Notes: generated from the letters alone by a model not told the origin. Positions 1 through 10,383 are shown, numbered from the stretch's first letter. The stretch: 64,000 bases of DNA from CAYNWT01 sp964450955 (GCA_964450955.1 CAYVFI010000018.1:68648-132647); one strand, 5' to 3'. Numbers and translations: made by a program.

Positions 1-869
1 ATCACAGCCAGCGGCAAGTGGTTTGACATGGCGTACTCCTGGCCTTTGATGCGAGGAAACGGCATGCCGTTGTCTGATGTCACGACAACCAATGTGTTGT
101 CCAACATGCCGCGTTCTTCCAGCGTCTTCAGCATGCGGCCCAGGTGGTTGTCGAAGTGTTCAATCTCAAACGCGTAGTCCAGCATGTCGTTGCGAGTGAC
201 TTCGTTGTCCGGCCAGAACGCGGGAACCTTGTCGATGTCGGACAGCTTCTTGCCACCCTTTCGCACGCCCACTCCGTACTCGTACCGTCGATGCGGTTCG
301 GTGCTGCCGAACCAAAAGCAAAACGGTTTCTCTTCTGGTTTCTGATCCAGAAAGTCCTGGAAGTTGGCGGCGTAGTCGTTGTTAGAGATCCCCTTTGCCG
401 GCGGTTGCGCCTTCTTGCGATTGAACGCGGGCCCGGCCAGTTGTCGTGGTTGGCCGGCCTTGTCGACTGCTTTTCCCGGCGCCCAACCCTTGGCGGTTCG
501 ACCGCAGAAATATCCGTTGTCGCCAAGTTCTTCCACGTAGCTTTTAAACTTCGCCGGGAAGTGTGGCATGTGATTGCAGGCTTCTTCCAACTGCCACGTG
601 TTCCGACCCGTCAAAATACATGCTCGCGACGGAGCACACTTGGCGTTGGGTGTCCAGGCGTTTGAAAACAGCAAGCCTTCTCTGGCGACGCGGTCAAACG
701 CCGGTGTCTTCACCCACTGGCACCCGTACGCTCCCCAATGCGGTTGCGACGCGTCGTCCGCAATGCAAAACAAAATGTTGGGCGGCGATGGTTCGGACTG
801 AACCGGCTTGTCCTGAGCCATCGCGCTGGTGGCGGCAGTGGCAAGAACACAAAGAATCACATTTCGCAT
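1..869 (-). CDS. Secreted sulfatase (partial, C-terminus off the window)
   Basis: Arylsulfatase-type enzyme that hydrolyses sulfate esters, probably of sulfated polysaccharide, outside the cytoplasm. About 289 residues are visible from the ATG at 869. The N-terminus ([19 protein letters not shown]) is a typical Sec signal peptide. Residues 31-39 read NILFCIADD, the metal-binding aspartates of the alkaline-phosphatase superfamily. Near residue 78 is CAPSR, the sulfatase CxPSR signature whose Cys is oxidised to formylglycine. Further on come the conserved GRNTWQ and SDNG stretches. The frame is open to the window edge, so the C-terminal subdomain is missing. It is divergent from the oxidoreductase at 1036. 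Planctomycetes carry many such sulfatases; the substrate cannot be told. Confidence 0.93.
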   Translation of the reverse strand, partial: MRNVILCVLATAATSAMAQDKPVQSEPSPPNILFCIADDASQPHWGAYGCQWVKTPAFDRVAREGLLFSNAWTPNAKCAPSRACILTGRNTWQLEEACNHMPHFPAKFKSYVEELGDNGYFCGRTAKGWAPGKAVDKAGQPRQLAGPAFNRKKAQPPAKGISNNDYAANFQDFLDQKPEEKPFCFWFGSTEPHRRYEYGVGVRKGGKKLSDIDKVPAFWPDNEVTRNDMLDYAFEIEHFDNHLGRMLKTLEERGMLDNTLVVVTSDNGMPFPRIKGQEYAMSNHLPLAV

Positions 870-1035
870 AGTTTGCTCGAATGAAGCTGGAATCTAAGCC
901 ACCATTCTTAGCGACCAAACACCCTCGCGGTAGCACGAGAACCCAAAATCCGTGCCAGCGGTCTGTTTGATCAGCCAGAAGTCCAGGTATGATGGAAATC
1001 CAACCTCACGGAATCCAATCAGGAAACCTCAGCTC

Positions 1036-2370
1036 ATGCCGCACACACCAGACAACCCACCTCAGTCACGACGCAGTTTTATCAAGACCACAGCAGCCGC
1101 ATCTGCAGCTGTCTGGCCCTCCGCGGCGCTTGCGTCCGGAGCCCGAGCGGCCGGTTCTGACGAAGTGAAAGTGGGACTTATCGGAGCCGGTGGTCGTGGG
1201 CGCGGAGCGGCAAGTCAGGCATTGACTGCTGAACCCTACGCAAAGCTTGTCGCCATTGCCGATGCATTCGCCGACCGCACAGAAGATGCAACCAGCATGC
1301 TGAAGCAGCAGGTCAGCGAAGAAAGCGGCGAAGGAATCGGCAACCGTGTCGCGGTCGAACCAGAGAACCAGTTTGCTGGCTTCGACGCTTACAAAAAAGT
1401 TATCGACATGTCCGATGTCGTGATCCTGACATCAACTCCACACTTCCGCCCGCGTCACCTTCGAGCCGCCGTGGAAGCCGGGAAGCACGTGTTCTGTGAA
1501 AAGCCGGTCGCCGTCGATCCGGTTGGTATCCGCTCGGTGCTCGAATCAACCAAGCTGGCCCGGAAGAACGGAACCAGCCTCGTATCCGGCCTGTGCTGGC
1601 GCTACCACCCCGTCATCCGTGCCACGTTCCAGCAACTGCACGATGGACTTGTCGGCGACATCACAGCAATGGAATGCACGTACAACACTGGCGGTGTTTG
1701 GGACCCACGCAAAACACGCCAACAGTGCGCCAGCGACATGGAGTATCAAATTCGCAACTGGTACTACTACACGTGGCTGTCAGGCGACTTCAACGCCGAA
1801 CAACACGTGCACAGCCTGGACAAAATGCAGTGGGCCATGCACGACGTGCCACCAGAGACCATTCGTGGCAGCGGTGGCCGCACAGTCCGGACGCAGGAAA
1901 AGTACGGCAACATCTACGACCACTTCAATGTGATCTACGAATACGCCAACGGCGTCAAAGCGTTCTCAAGTTGCCGACACTGGAGGAACTCGGCCAACGA
2001 AGTTTCTGATCGCATCTTCTGCACCGAAGGCACCGTTGAGATTAACAGCGCCAAGACGAAGATCGTCAACCGTAAGGGCGACACCGTTTGGAAGTACGAG
2101 CCGAAAAAGGGCGAGGAAACCAACATGTACCAGGTCGAGCACAACGAACTGTTCCAAGCGATCCGCGACAACAAGCCCATCAACAACGGCAAGTACATGT
2201 CGCTTAGCACGATGATGGCAATCTCTGGCCGCATGGCCACCTACACCGGGAAGAAGCTAACCTGGGATCAGTGCATGAATTCCAAGCTGGACCTGACCCC
2301 GGAAAACTACGAGTTCGGCGAAGCCCCCGAAGTCAAAATCGCAGTCCCCGGCAAGACAAAGTTCATCTAG
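1036..2370 (+). CDS. Tat-exported Gfo/Idh/MocA family oxidoreductase
   Basis: NAD(P)-dependent sugar or cyclitol oxidoreductase, 444 residues from the ATG at 1036. The frame is open from 952, but the twin-arginine signal (SRRSFIKT followed by an Ala-rich stretch) sits right behind the ATG at 1036, and an AGGAA lies about 11 bases upstream. The mature part begins with a Rossmann motif (VKVGLIGAGGRGRG), and CEKPVAVD is the family's conserved EKP motif with the catalytic-domain lysine. The C-terminal half fits the family's alpha/beta domain. Exported members with a Tat leader are typical of planctomycetes, where they sit among sulfatases and glycoside-degrading genes. The substrate is unknown. 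A short hairpin (TCACCGG/CCGGTGA) follows the stop. Confidence 0.92.
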   Translation: MPHTPDNPPQSRRSFIKTTAAASAAVWPSAALASGARAAGSDEVKVGLIGAGGRGRGAASQALTAEPYAKLVAIADAFADRTEDATSMLKQQVSEESGEGIGNRVAVEPENQFAGFDAYKKVIDMSDVVILTSTPHFRPRHLRAAVEAGKHVFCEKPVAVDPVGIRSVLESTKLARKNGTSLVSGLCWRYHPVIRATFQQLHDGLVGDITAMECTYNTGGVWDPRKTRQQCASDMEYQIRNWYYYTWLSGDFNAEQHVHSLDKMQWAMHDVPPETIRGSGGRTVRTQEKYGNIYDHFNVIYEYANGVKAFSSCRHWRNSANEVSDRIFCTEGTVEINSAKTKIVNRKGDTVWKYEPKKGEETNMYQVEHNELFQAIRDNKPINNGKYMSLSTMMAISGRMATYTGKKLTWDQCMNSKLDLTPENYEFGEAPEVKIAVPGKTKFI

Positions 2371-2480
2371 GAAGCGTTCCGCTTCACCGGTTTCCGGTGA
2401 GTGGCGTGACTGGGGTTGGACGGTGCATACCCGGTTGCGCGATTGAGCCGGGGGGGGTGTCGCCGGAAGTCGACGGATCG

Positions 2481-4553
2481 CTAGTCTGCGCTGCGGGGGC
2501 GGGGTATTTTTTTCTTTCCGCCACGTCCGCGTTTGCCGCGGCCTTTGGCGGCGATCTTCCTGGTGCCCTCGCCCACCGGTGCGCCCATTTGTTGTTTGAG
2601 TTCCATAATGCGGTCGCGTAGTTGAGCGGCCCGTTCGAAGTCCAGGGCTTCGGCCGCCTTCATCATTTCGGCTTCCAGTTCGTTGAGGAACTCCTGCGTG
2701 ACGAACTGAGCTTCGTCGGTTAGGCCGACTTCTTCGCGAGTGATTTGGCGAGCTTCAATTTCGTCTTCGATACCGCGGCGGATCGCCTTCTTGATACTCT
2801 CCGGCTTGATGTTGTGTTGTTCGTTGTACGACAACTGGATTTCGCGGCGGCGGTTCGTTTCGTCAATCGCACCCTGCATGCTTTTCGTGACTTTGTCGGC
2901 GTACAGGTAAACTTCTGCGTTTACATTTCTGGCCGAACGCCCGATGGTCTGAACCAAACTGGTTTCGCTTCGCAGGAAGCCTTCTTTGTCAGCGTCCAGG
3001 ATTGCCACCAGCGAAACTTCTGGCAGATCCAGTCCCTCACGAAGCAGGTTCACTCCGACCAGCGCATCAAACTTGCCCTGCCGGAGTTCTCGCAGAATTT
3101 CGACGCGTTCGATTGCGTTTAATTCTGAGTGCAACCACTGCACTTTAAACCCTTCTTCTCTCAAGTATGTTGTCAGGTCTTCTGACAGCCGTTTGGTAAG
3201 CGTCGTGACCAGCGTGCGTTCGTTGCGGTCGGCCCGTTCGCGAATTTGTTCCATGAGGTGCGGAACCTGCCCCCGCGCGGGAACGACGTGAATCACTGGG
3301 TCAATGAGCCCGGTTGGGCGGATGACTTGTTCGACAATTTCGCCTTCGCTGCGTTCCAGTTCCCAGTCGGCGGGTGTGGCCGACACGAACACAGTGTGGT
3401 TACGGCGTTCGTTCCATTCGTCAAACTGTAGCGGGCGATTGTCCAACGCCATCGGAAGTCGGAACCCATGTTCGACCAACGTTGTTTTCCGCGAGCGGTC
3501 GCCCGCATACATCGCGCGAATCTGGGGGATCGTTACGTGCGATTCATCGATGAACATCAAGAAGTCGTCGGGGAAGAAGTCGTATAGCGTCGCAGGAGCC
3601 TCACCCGGCTTCCGTCCCGCCAAAGCACGGCTGTAGTTTTCGATGCCGGGACAGAAGCCAGCTTCTTTCAACAGTTCCATGTCGTAGCGTGTTCGAGCCG
3701 ACAGTCGTTGAGCCTCCAGAAGCTTGCCTTCTTTGCGAAACTGTTCCAGCCGGTCGTTGAGTTCGTTTTCGATTTCTTCCATTGCCGTATCGATGCGGCT
3801 TTGCGGCATGACAAAGTGCTTGGCCGGGAAAATGTAGATGTCGTTAAGTCTCTTTGAGTTCTCGCCGGTCACCGGATCAACAATGGAAAGACTCTCAACT
3901 TCGTCGCCCCACAGTTCAATGCGATAAGCGAATTCCTCGTAAGCCGGCCAGACTTCGATGACATCACCTCGAACACGAAAACGACCGCGAGCCAAATCGT
4001 AGTCGTTGCGGTCGTACTGAATGTCAATGAGCTTCAGCAGTAGTTCGTCGCGATCGATTTCGGTTCCCACCTGCAGCGGAACCATCATTTCCAGGTAATC
4101 TTTCGGCGAACCCAAACCATAAATGCAACTGACGCTGGCAATGACAATCACATCACGCCGGCTTACCAAAGCACTGGTCGCCAACAGTCGCAGCCGATCA
4201 ATCTCCTCGTTAATCGACGAGTCTTTTTCGATGTAAATGTCGCGCTGCGGGATGTACGCTTCGGGCTGGTAGTAGTCGTAGTAGCTCACAAAATACGACA
4301 CCGCGTTGTTCGGAAAAAACTCGCGGAACTCACCATACAACTGCGCGGCCAGGGTCTTGTTGTGGGAAAGAACCAACGTTGGCCGCTGCATTTCCTGAAT
4401 GACATTCGCCATCGTGAATGTCTTACCAGAACCGGTTACACCTAAAAGCACCTGGTCCTTCTTGTCCTCTCGCAACCCGCGCACCAGTGCGTCGATCGCG
4501 GCCGGTTGGTCGCCGCCGGGCTGGAAGTCACTGGCGATTTCAAAGTCAGGCAT
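2481..4553 (-). CDS. uvrB: Excinuclease ABC subunit B
   Basis: DNA-damage recognition helicase of nucleotide excision repair, which loads from UvrA and recruits UvrC. I start it at the ATG at 4553 (690 residues), because the longer frame begins with TTG at 4577 and family members begin at the F-x-x-x-S-x-F-x-P-x-G-DQP stretch. Walker A GVTGSGKT is at residues 38-45. It is followed by the beta-hairpin region ([23 protein letters not shown]), helicase motifs including [13 protein letters not shown] and QTIGRSARN, and a C-terminal UVR motif ([21 protein letters not shown]). The last 30 residues form a Gly/Lys/Arg-rich tail. It lies 63 nt downstream of the PEP-CTERM gene on the same strand. Confidence 0.97.
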   Translation of the reverse strand: MPDFEIASDFQPGGDQPAAIDALVRGLREDKKDQVLLGVTGSGKTFTMANVIQEMQRPTLVLSHNKTLAAQLYGEFREFFPNNAVSYFVSYYDYYQPEAYIPQRDIYIEKDSSINEEIDRLRLLATSALVSRRDVIVIASVSCIYGLGSPKDYLEMMVPLQVGTEIDRDELLLKLIDIQYDRNDYDLARGRFRVRGDVIEVWPAYEEFAYRIELWGDEVESLSIVDPVTGENSKRLNDIYIFPAKHFVMPQSRIDTAMEEIENELNDRLEQFRKEGKLLEAQRLSARTRYDMELLKEAGFCPGIENYSRALAGRKPGEAPATLYDFFPDDFLMFIDESHVTIPQIRAMYAGDRSRKTTLVEHGFRLPMALDNRPLQFDEWNERRNHTVFVSATPADWELERSEGEIVEQVIRPTGLIDPVIHVVPARGQVPHLMEQIRERADRNERTLVTTLTKRLSEDLTTYLREEGFKVQWLHSELNAIERVEILRELRQGKFDALVGVNLLREGLDLPEVSLVAILDADKEGFLRSETSLVQTIGRSARNVNAEVYLYADKVTKSMQGAIDETNRRREIQLSYNEQHNIKPESIKKAIRRGIEDEIEARQITREEVGLTDEAQFVTQEFLNELEAEMMKAAEALDFERAAQLRDRIMELKQQMGAPVGEGTRKIAAKGRGKRGRGGKKKIPRPRSAD

Positions 4554-4616
4554 GGGGCGATCCGGTGCACTCGTCAAAGCTGTGAATGCCCGGTTGTAGT
4601 CTGCCTGTGTGGGGAA

Positions 4617-5399
4617 TCAAACCCTGCAACGACGGCGATTCGGACGGCGGTATGTCAACCCACCCATACCGGCCAACATCAGAATAAACGCAGACGGTTC
4701 GGGCGTTGCGGAAGTGAAGATAAAGTCCGTGATTCCTATAAACTGCGCACCGGGGTCGGCGGCCGCGTCGTCGGTGGAGAAGAACTTGATACTGATTGAT
4801 GTCACAATTTGACCCGTAAAGTCCAGGCCAAGTGTTCCCCAGTCATTCGCCGAACCCGAGTTCCCCGCTCCACCTTCGAACCCATGCATATTGGGTTCGT
4901 TGTCAAGGAAGACAGTCGTTGTTCCAGTGGGTAGTGAGTAGATCGACGGGTCGTCACGAACATCGCCACCACCTGTGATGGAGGTGTACTGAATTTCGAT
5001 ACCGTCATCCCAGCTGCCGGAATCGATGTCAATAATCGAAAACTGAAGGTCCTGAGCGCCACCATTCCCGAACGTGAAGTCCAGACACAGCTGGTCGTTG
5101 CGGTTGTCTTCGTCCGTGTCGAGATTGAGGTCCAGGTACCCGGTGTGGTTGCCCTCTGGTCCGTCGCGGTACATGAAGTGCTGTCCGCGAGGTGCGGTCG
5201 GGTCGCCGGTTACACCGGTATCGATAGTGATATCGATTCCGCCGGTGTTGATGACGGTTCCATCGCTGACGGTGTCGTTGTTACTGAAATGGTCCTCCCA
5301 AATCAGATCGGCACGGGCCTGTGTCATAGCAAGTAAGACAAAAAGAAGTGCCGTCTGTCCTGCCAGCTGTGCTTTGTTTTTCGCTGTCTTGCGGAACAT
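4617..5399 (-). CDS. PEP-CTERM sorting-domain protein
   Basis: Secreted protein of unknown function, about 260 residues from the ATG at 5399 (the longer frame starts with TTG at 5417). A signal peptide runs to ARADL. The body is Gly/Asp/Thr-rich and beta-strand-like, including LDLNLDTDEDNRNDQ and LGLDFTGQIVTSISIKFFSTD. The C-terminus has the PEP-CTERM tripartite signal: TPEPSAF, a hydrophobic stretch ILMLAGMGGL, then the Arg-rich YRRPNRRR. This tail is processed by exosortase in bacteria that make exopolysaccharide. No exosortase gene is in the window. It is unrelated in sequence to its neighbour uvrB. Confidence 0.85.
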   Translation of the reverse strand: MFRKTAKNKAQLAGQTALLFVLLAMTQARADLIWEDHFSNNDTVSDGTVINTGGIDITIDTGVTGDPTAPRGQHFMYRDGPEGNHTGYLDLNLDTDEDNRNDQLCLDFTFGNGGAQDLQFSIIDIDSGSWDDGIEIQYTSITGGGDVRDDPSIYSLPTGTTTVFLDNEPNMHGFEGGAGNSGSANDWGTLGLDFTGQIVTSISIKFFSTDDAAADPGAQFIGITDFIFTSATPEPSAFILMLAGMGGLTYRRPNRRRCRV

Positions 5400-5600
5400 T
5401 TTGATTTGAACACTCAAAGGAAAGTCACGTCACAAGCCCGCTAAGTCTGGTATCGGGCCGTAGGGGGACCAGTCGTACCCTGTTAAGCTGTTGAATAACC
5501 GACGTCCAAAGATTGCGACGAATGGTTCCGCGGTTGCGCGTTTGCGGACTGCGTCACGACTTCCGAAGCTACCGTTTTGTCAAACAAAGGAAGGGGTCGA

Positions 5601-6749
5601 ATGAGCACTACGGCTGCCATCGTTGGAACCGGCTTTATGGCGTGGGTCCACGCGGAAGCACTGAATCGCATCGGAGTTCCGATCGTCGGCGTGCTGGGTT
5701 CGAACCACTCCAAATCACTGGCGGCTGCCGCGCAATTGCGAGCCGACAAGGGGTACGAAAGCTTCGATGACCTGCTTAACGACGCCGACGTAAATTGTGT
5801 TCATATCGTGACGCCCAATCGTCACCATTTCCAAATGTGCCAGCGGGCCCTTGAAGCTGGTAAGCACGTCATGTGTGAGAAGCCTCTCGCCATGAACACA
5901 GCCGAATCTGCAGCGCTGGTTTGTTTGGCCGAAGCACATCCCCGGCTGGCCACAGCAGTCAACTACAACGTTCGCTTTTACCCACTTTGCATCGAAGCCA
6001 GACAACGCGTTGCCAGTGGCGACATCGGTCGTGTCTTCCATATAAGTGGTTCGTATCTGCAGGATTGGTTGCTGTTCCAAACCGACTACAACTGGCGTGT
6101 GTTGGCTGAAGAAGGCGGCGACTTACGCGCCATCGCGGATATCGGAACACACTGGCTGGATTTGGTTCAGTTTGTCACAGGCCAACACATCACCTCAGTC
6201 TGCGCCGATCTGGCAACTGTGTTCGAAACGCGCAACCGGCCTGTCGGCGAGATTGCAACGTTCCAAAAAGCGGACGATGCGAAACGTGAGTCTGTCCCCA
6301 TCACGACTGACGACTGCGGAAACGTGCTGCTGCGATTTGATAACGGAACCATCGGAAGCCTTGTCGTGTCGCAGGTCACAGCCGGTCGCAAGAACTGCCT
6401 GCGGTTCGAAATTTCCGGTTCCGAATGCAGTCTTGCCTGGAACAGCGAAACAGCGAACCAACTTCGCGTTGGCAAACGTGATGCGTCAAACGAAGTTCTT
6501 ATTCGAGACCCGGCTTTGATGTCGGCCGCAGCGGGAGCTGCCTCAGATTACCCCGGCGGGCACAACGAAGGTTACGCTGATACATTTAAGCAATGCTTCA
6601 AAGCACTTTACGCGGCCATTGACTCCGGCGACTTATCGAACCCCGTCTATCCCACATTTCTGGATGGACATCGAGAAGTCAGCCTGTGTGAAGCGATCTT
6701 ACAGAGTCATCGACAACGAAAGTGGATTGACGTTCGGGCGAACGACTAA
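5601..6749 (+). CDS. Cytoplasmic Gfo/Idh/MocA family oxidoreductase
   Basis: NAD(P)-dependent sugar/cyclitol dehydrogenase, 382 residues. The start is the ATG at 5601, preceded by a good ribosome site (AAGGAAGGGG); the non-ATG extension to 5577 is not needed. The N-terminus reads AAIVGTGFMAWVH (Rossmann fold). CEKPLAMN is the EKP motif, and ADIGTHWLDLVQF is the GxHxxD region of the catalytic domain. Unlike the protein at 1036 it has no export signal. It is the first gene of a same-strand trio with a TIM-barrel isomerase 66 nt downstream and deoC, which suggests a shared intracellular carbohydrate pathway. Confidence 0.92.
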   Translation: MSTTAAIVGTGFMAWVHAEALNRIGVPIVGVLGSNHSKSLAAAAQLRADKGYESFDDLLNDADVNCVHIVTPNRHHFQMCQRALEAGKHVMCEKPLAMNTAESAALVCLAEAHPRLATAVNYNVRFYPLCIEARQRVASGDIGRVFHISGSYLQDWLLFQTDYNWRVLAEEGGDLRAIADIGTHWLDLVQFVTGQHITSVCADLATVFETRNRPVGEIATFQKADDAKRESVPITTDDCGNVLLRFDNGTIGSLVVSQVTAGRKNCLRFEISGSECSLAWNSETANQLRVGKRDASNEVLIRDPALMSAAAGAASDYPGGHNEGYADTFKQCFKALYAAIDSGDLSNPVYPTFLDGHREVSLCEAILQSHRQRKWIDVRAND

Positions 6750-6815
6750 GCGTCAGCCATCGGCGTCGCACGACCAGACACAGACTTCGGCCATAACAAA
6801 CAAGAAAGCAAACGA

Positions 6816-7733
6816 ATGAAACTTGGATTCGTCACCGCCATCCTGCCAGACCAGGACTTGCGCGATGTGTTGAAGATCGCTGCTGAAACCGGATACGACT
6901 GCGTGGAAGTCATGTGCTGGCCGAAGGGCAAAGCCGAACGGCGCTACGCGGGTATCACTCACATTGATGTCGATGGCTTCGATGACAACGCCGCGGCAGA
7001 AGTCCGAGGGCTTTGTGATGAGTTCGGCGTTTCGATTAGCGGCCTGGGTTACTACCCGAATCCGTTGACACCAAACGTTGAAGAATCCGCCGCGTATGTG
7101 GCTCACATTGAAAAAGTCATCAACGCGGCGTCCGTGTTGGGCGTTGGGATGAACACGTTTGTTGGCCGCGATTGGTCAAAGTCGGTCGATGACAACTGGC
7201 CCCGGTTCCTTGAAGTCTGGAATCCGCTAATCAAGCTGGCCGAAGGCAAGGGCGTTCGAGTGGGTATCGAAAACTGCCCCATGTCGTTCACGAACGACGA
7301 ATGGCCCGGCGGAAAGAACCTCGCCATCAGCCCTGAAATCTGGACGCGAATGTTTAGCGATATTGCCAGCGACAACTTTGGGCTGAACTACGATCCATCG
7401 CACATGGTCTGGCAACAAATGGACTATCTGGCGCCCATGACACAGTTTGCCGACAAACTGTTCCACATCCACGCCAAGGACGTGCGGATCGATCGCGAAC
7501 GACTGAACCACGTCGGCATCCTGGCAACGCCCAACGAATACCACACACCCAAACTGCCCGGTATGGGCGAAGTAAACTGGGGCAGCTTCTTCTCAGTCCT
7601 CACCGACACCGGCTACCGGGGCCCCGTGTGCGTTGAAGTTGAAGACCGAGCCTACGAAGATTCGCTGCAAGATCAGAAAGCCTCGCTGTGGCAAAGCCAC
7701 CAGTACCTGCGCCAGTTTGTTCCCATGCGGTAG
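6816..7733 (+). CDS. Sugar phosphate isomerase/epimerase (AP endonuclease 2-type TIM barrel)
   Basis: Member of the xylose-isomerase-like TIM-barrel superfamily, 305 residues, start ATG at 6816 behind AAGAAAG. Typical features are the N-terminal [10 protein letters not shown] strand, [13 protein letters not shown], the acidic/histidine metal-binding positions ([28 protein letters not shown]) and the C-terminal [13 protein letters not shown]. Such enzymes isomerise or epimerise keto sugars and often work with Gfo/Idh/MocA dehydrogenases, one of which is directly upstream. The exact substrate is not readable. A CACCGGC/GCCGGTG hairpin lies just after the stop (about 7744-7763) and may end the transcript. 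Confidence 0.9.
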   Translation: MKLGFVTAILPDQDLRDVLKIAAETGYDCVEVMCWPKGKAERRYAGITHIDVDGFDDNAAAEVRGLCDEFGVSISGLGYYPNPLTPNVEESAAYVAHIEKVINAASVLGVGMNTFVGRDWSKSVDDNWPRFLEVWNPLIKLAEGKGVRVGIENCPMSFTNDEWPGGKNLAISPEIWTRMFSDIASDNFGLNYDPSHMVWQQMDYLAPMTQFADKLFHIHAKDVRIDRERLNHVGILATPNEYHTPKLPGMGEVNWGSFFSVLTDTGYRGPVCVEVEDRAYEDSLQDQKASLWQSHQYLRQFVPMR

Positions 7734-7851
7734 CTTCCAGCTTCACCGGCGACGCGGCCGGTGAGATAGGATGGTGATCAGCGGATGTTGACTCCCGCAT
7801 GAACGGTTTTCAAAAGCCCTGACTGAACTTAGCAAACGTAGAAACAAAAAC

Positions 7852-8574
7852 ATGACTTACGAATACACAGACATCGCCAAGATGATCGATCACTCTCTGT
7901 TGAACCCCACAATGGCGGTTCCGGAACTTGAAGCCGGCTGTGAACTGGCGCTGGCATACGACGTCGCCAGCGTTTGCATTATGCCGTACTACGTCAAACG
8001 CTGTGCGGAAATGCTTAGCGGAAGCACAGTCATGGCCAGCACAACAATTGGGTTCCCACACGGCGGCCACACCACGGCGATCAAATTGGCCGAAGCCGAA
8101 CAGGCTCTCGCAGACGGTTGCCAGGAACTGGACATGGTCTGCAACATCTCCAAAGTTCTGAGCGGCGACTATGACTACGTCCAGGCGGAAATCAAATCCA
8201 TCGTCGATCTCGCCCATGCTGCAGGGCAGAAGGTCAAAGTCATCTTCGAGAACTGTTATCTAAACGACGAACAGAAAATCCAACTGTGTCGAATCTGTTG
8301 CGAAGTGGGAGCCGACTGGGTGAAAACCTCGACCGGCTACGGCACTGGCGGAGCCACAATGGAAGATCTAAAGCTGATGCGAGAAAACACATCCGACCCC
8401 GTTCAGGTCAAAGCCGCCGGCGGTGTCCGCGACTTCGAAACACTTCTCAAAGTCAGAGAACTGGGCGTCACCCGCGTCGGAGCCAGCAAGACCGCTCCTA
8501 TTCTGGACCCCTGCCGAGCCGAAAAGGGTCTTCCAAAACTGGATCTGCAGACCGGTTCATCAGGCGGCTACTAA
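7852..8574 (+). CDS. deoC: Deoxyribose-phosphate aldolase
   Basis: Class I aldolase that cleaves 2-deoxyribose 5-phosphate to acetaldehyde and glyceraldehyde 3-phosphate, 240 residues. The Schiff-base lysine is K158 in ADWVKTSTGYG. The assisting lysine is K187 in VKAAGGVRDF, and D94 in QELDMV matches the conserved aspartate. The length fits the bacterial short form. It is third in the same-strand cluster, 118 nt after the isomerase, so it may act in nucleoside salvage or in a pathway that yields a deoxysugar or aldol product. No strong ribosome site is visible; the leader is A-rich. Confidence 0.95.
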   Translation: MTYEYTDIAKMIDHSLLNPTMAVPELEAGCELALAYDVASVCIMPYYVKRCAEMLSGSTVMASTTIGFPHGGHTTAIKLAEAEQALADGCQELDMVCNISKVLSGDYDYVQAEIKSIVDLAHAAGQKVKVIFENCYLNDEQKIQLCRICCEVGADWVKTSTGYGTGGATMEDLKLMRENTSDPVQVKAAGGVRDFETLLKVRELGVTRVGASKTAPILDPCRAEKGLPKLDLQTGSSGGY

Positions 8575-8892
8575 TGCTTTGTCATGCTTGCTTAAGACCC
8601 CGGGTTGAACGCGGTGGACAGGCCACAAGTTCGGATTGCTCTACGCGGTTCAGGAAGAAAGAAGCTTTGCGACTTTGAAACGTCTGTTTCAGCGACACCG
8701 TAACACTAAGTTGGACGGCAGATTACAAGCCGGCTGTGCCTTCATAGCGAACCAGGCAGCACGGCTGACTGCAAACGCAACGGCGCTAAACTGACAGTCC
8801 CGCCCGACGGGAGGAACTACAGCGTGCCAAGTGACGGACAAAAAAGCGCACCCGTTTGATACTCGTACTTCACTTGCGGCGGCCAGATAATC
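8575..8892. other. Intergenic region without a recognised gene
   Basis: About 318 bases between deoC and the hydrolase. Open frames here are short and lack conserved motifs. I see no tRNA fold and no clear terminator. Confidence 0.5.
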
Positions 8893-9924
8893 ATGCAACC
8901 ACGTCAAAGGTTCCTCGCCAGTTTTCTCGCGCTTCTGCTAACACTAAGCGGCTTCACCGCCATCAACGCGCAGGAAGAAACACAGAAGTCGTCCCTCCAG
9001 TCGAAGGCAAACACAGTCCTCATGAAGACATTCGGTGGCCGACAATTCTGGGGCGATCTGTACTACTTCCACGAATGGCGCATCCAGCAAAACGTGTTGA
9101 CCAAACACCATCGGTTGTTGGACGGCGAAGATGTTCGGCACCATAGCGGCACCTATGAAGAATGCCGTGCAAAGCTGAATGAAATTCGGAAAGAACAAAA
9201 ACTGCCCGCCATGAAGGGCAAGGCTGTCATTTTGGTACACGGCATTGTGCGATCGTCGAAGTCCTTCAGTGCCCTGGAGAAAAAACTCAAAGAAGAAGGC
9301 TACTTCGTCTTTGGTTTCGACTACCCCAGCACCCGCATTAGCATCCCGGAATCAGCCGAGTACCTGCGCAAGAGCATTCAATCGCTGGAGGGGATCGACG
9401 AAATCTATCTGGTTGTGCACAGCATGGGTGGCCTGGTCGTGCGCAGCATGCTGACCAAAGGCCAGGACCCGCGCATTAAGCGGATGGTCATGATGGGCGT
9501 TCCCAACATGGGCGCTGAAATGGCAGATACGTTCAAAAAGAACCCACTTTTCAAAGTTATCTTTGGTCCGGCCGGACAGCAGTTGGTCACCGATGGGGCA
9601 GGCCTGATCAGCGAACTTCCCACGCCGAAGTTCGAATTCGGAATTCTGGCCGGCGGCAGAGGCACTGAGAAGGGTTACAACCCACTGATTCCGGGCGACG
9701 ATGACGGCACCGTCGCCGTCAGCAGCACACGGCTGCCAGGCGCGAACGACTTTATCAGCAAGCCGGTTCTGCATTCGTTTCTGATGTTCAACAAAGAATG
9801 CATCGAGTACACGTCACGGTATCTGAAGACCGGAAAGTTCCGTGAGAACGAACCGGCTCAACCCATTGCAACGAAGGCACAACAGAAGGTTCAACAAAAG
9901 CCGAAGCCTGGCGAAAAGAAGTAA
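8893..9924 (+). CDS. Exported alpha/beta-hydrolase (lipase/esterase-like)
   Basis: Serine hydrolase of 343 residues with an N-terminal signal peptide (QRFLASFLALLLTLSGFTAINAQ). The oxyanion-loop motif is ILVHGIVRSS, and the nucleophile elbow is HSMGG at about residue 177. The acid is probably in PGDDDGTV (about 272) and the catalytic His in VLHSFLM (about 294). The fold resembles PGAP1-like or triacylglycerol lipases, but the substrate is unknown. The last 30 residues are a Gln/Lys/Pro-rich tail. It stands alone and is followed by a convincing hairpin terminator at 9983-10017. Confidence 0.88.
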   Translation: MQPRQRFLASFLALLLTLSGFTAINAQEETQKSSLQSKANTVLMKTFGGRQFWGDLYYFHEWRIQQNVLTKHHRLLDGEDVRHHSGTYEECRAKLNEIRKEQKLPAMKGKAVILVHGIVRSSKSFSALEKKLKEEGYFVFGFDYPSTRISIPESAEYLRKSIQSLEGIDEIYLVVHSMGGLVVRSMLTKGQDPRIKRMVMMGVPNMGAEMADTFKKNPLFKVIFGPAGQQLVTDGAGLISELPTPKFEFGILAGGRGTEKGYNPLIPGDDDGTVAVSSTRLPGANDFISKPVLHSFLMFNKECIEYTSRYLKTGKFRENEPAQPIATKAQQKVQQKPKPGEKK

Positions 9925-9982
9925 GCTGCCAGGGATCACATGCGCCGCTTTTGCGATCGCCACGGTTCTGAACAAACGAAGA

Positions 9983-10017
9983 AAGGGCAGGCTCACCCAG
10001 AGGAAGCCTGCCCTTCT
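9983..10017. terminator. Hairpin terminator between convergent genes
   Basis: A perfect 11-bp stem (AAGGGCAGGCT with AGCCTGCCCTT, 9983-9993 and 10005-10015) with an 11-nt loop, followed by a short pyrimidine run. It lies between the stop of the hydrolase and the stop of the minus-strand Gly-rich gene, so it can serve both. Confidence 0.75.
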
Positions 10018-10053
10018 CTAACCCACGATTCTGATTGTTAATCAGAAATCTCC

Positions 10054-10383
10054 TTACCAACGGCGTCCCCCGCCGTAAAAGGTTCGACCGCCGTAGTAGC
10101 CACCACGGTAGACTGGTCGAGCGTAGTACACAGGTCGCTGATAAACAGGACGACCATAGAACCCGCCACGGTTGAAACCGCCGCCGCCGAATCCACGATT
10201 GAAGTTGCCGTAACTGCGGCCATAGCTAAGTCCGAGGCCGCCACGGTTTCCGATTGAGATCGTGTAGCCACGACCACCGAATCCACGACCGCCAAATCCG
10301 CGACCAAATTGTGCCTCAGCTGTGTCTGCTGTTCCGAGCGTTGTTGCCATGGCTAGCACGGCAAGTGCAAGAAATCTCTTCAT
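10054..10383 (-). CDS. Small secreted Gly/Arg/Tyr-rich protein
   Basis: 109 residues from an ATG at 10383 with a good ribosome site (AAGGGAA). A signal peptide ends near DTAEAQ. The mature chain is low-complexity: repeated FGGRGFGGRGY-like units, then GRPVYQRPVYYARPVYRGGYY, ending GGRRW. Almost all residues are Gly, Arg, Tyr, Phe or Asn. No enzyme motif is present. Such chains tend to be disordered and sticky; a surface, matrix or wall-associated role is only a guess. Planctomycete genomes have comparable short exported proteins, but I cannot name a family. Confidence 0.72.
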   Translation of the reverse strand: MKRFLALAVLAMATTLGTADTAEAQFGRGFGGRGFGGRGYTISIGNRGGLGLSYGRSYGNFNRGFGGGGFNRGGFYGRPVYQRPVYYARPVYRGGYYGGRTFYGGGRRW

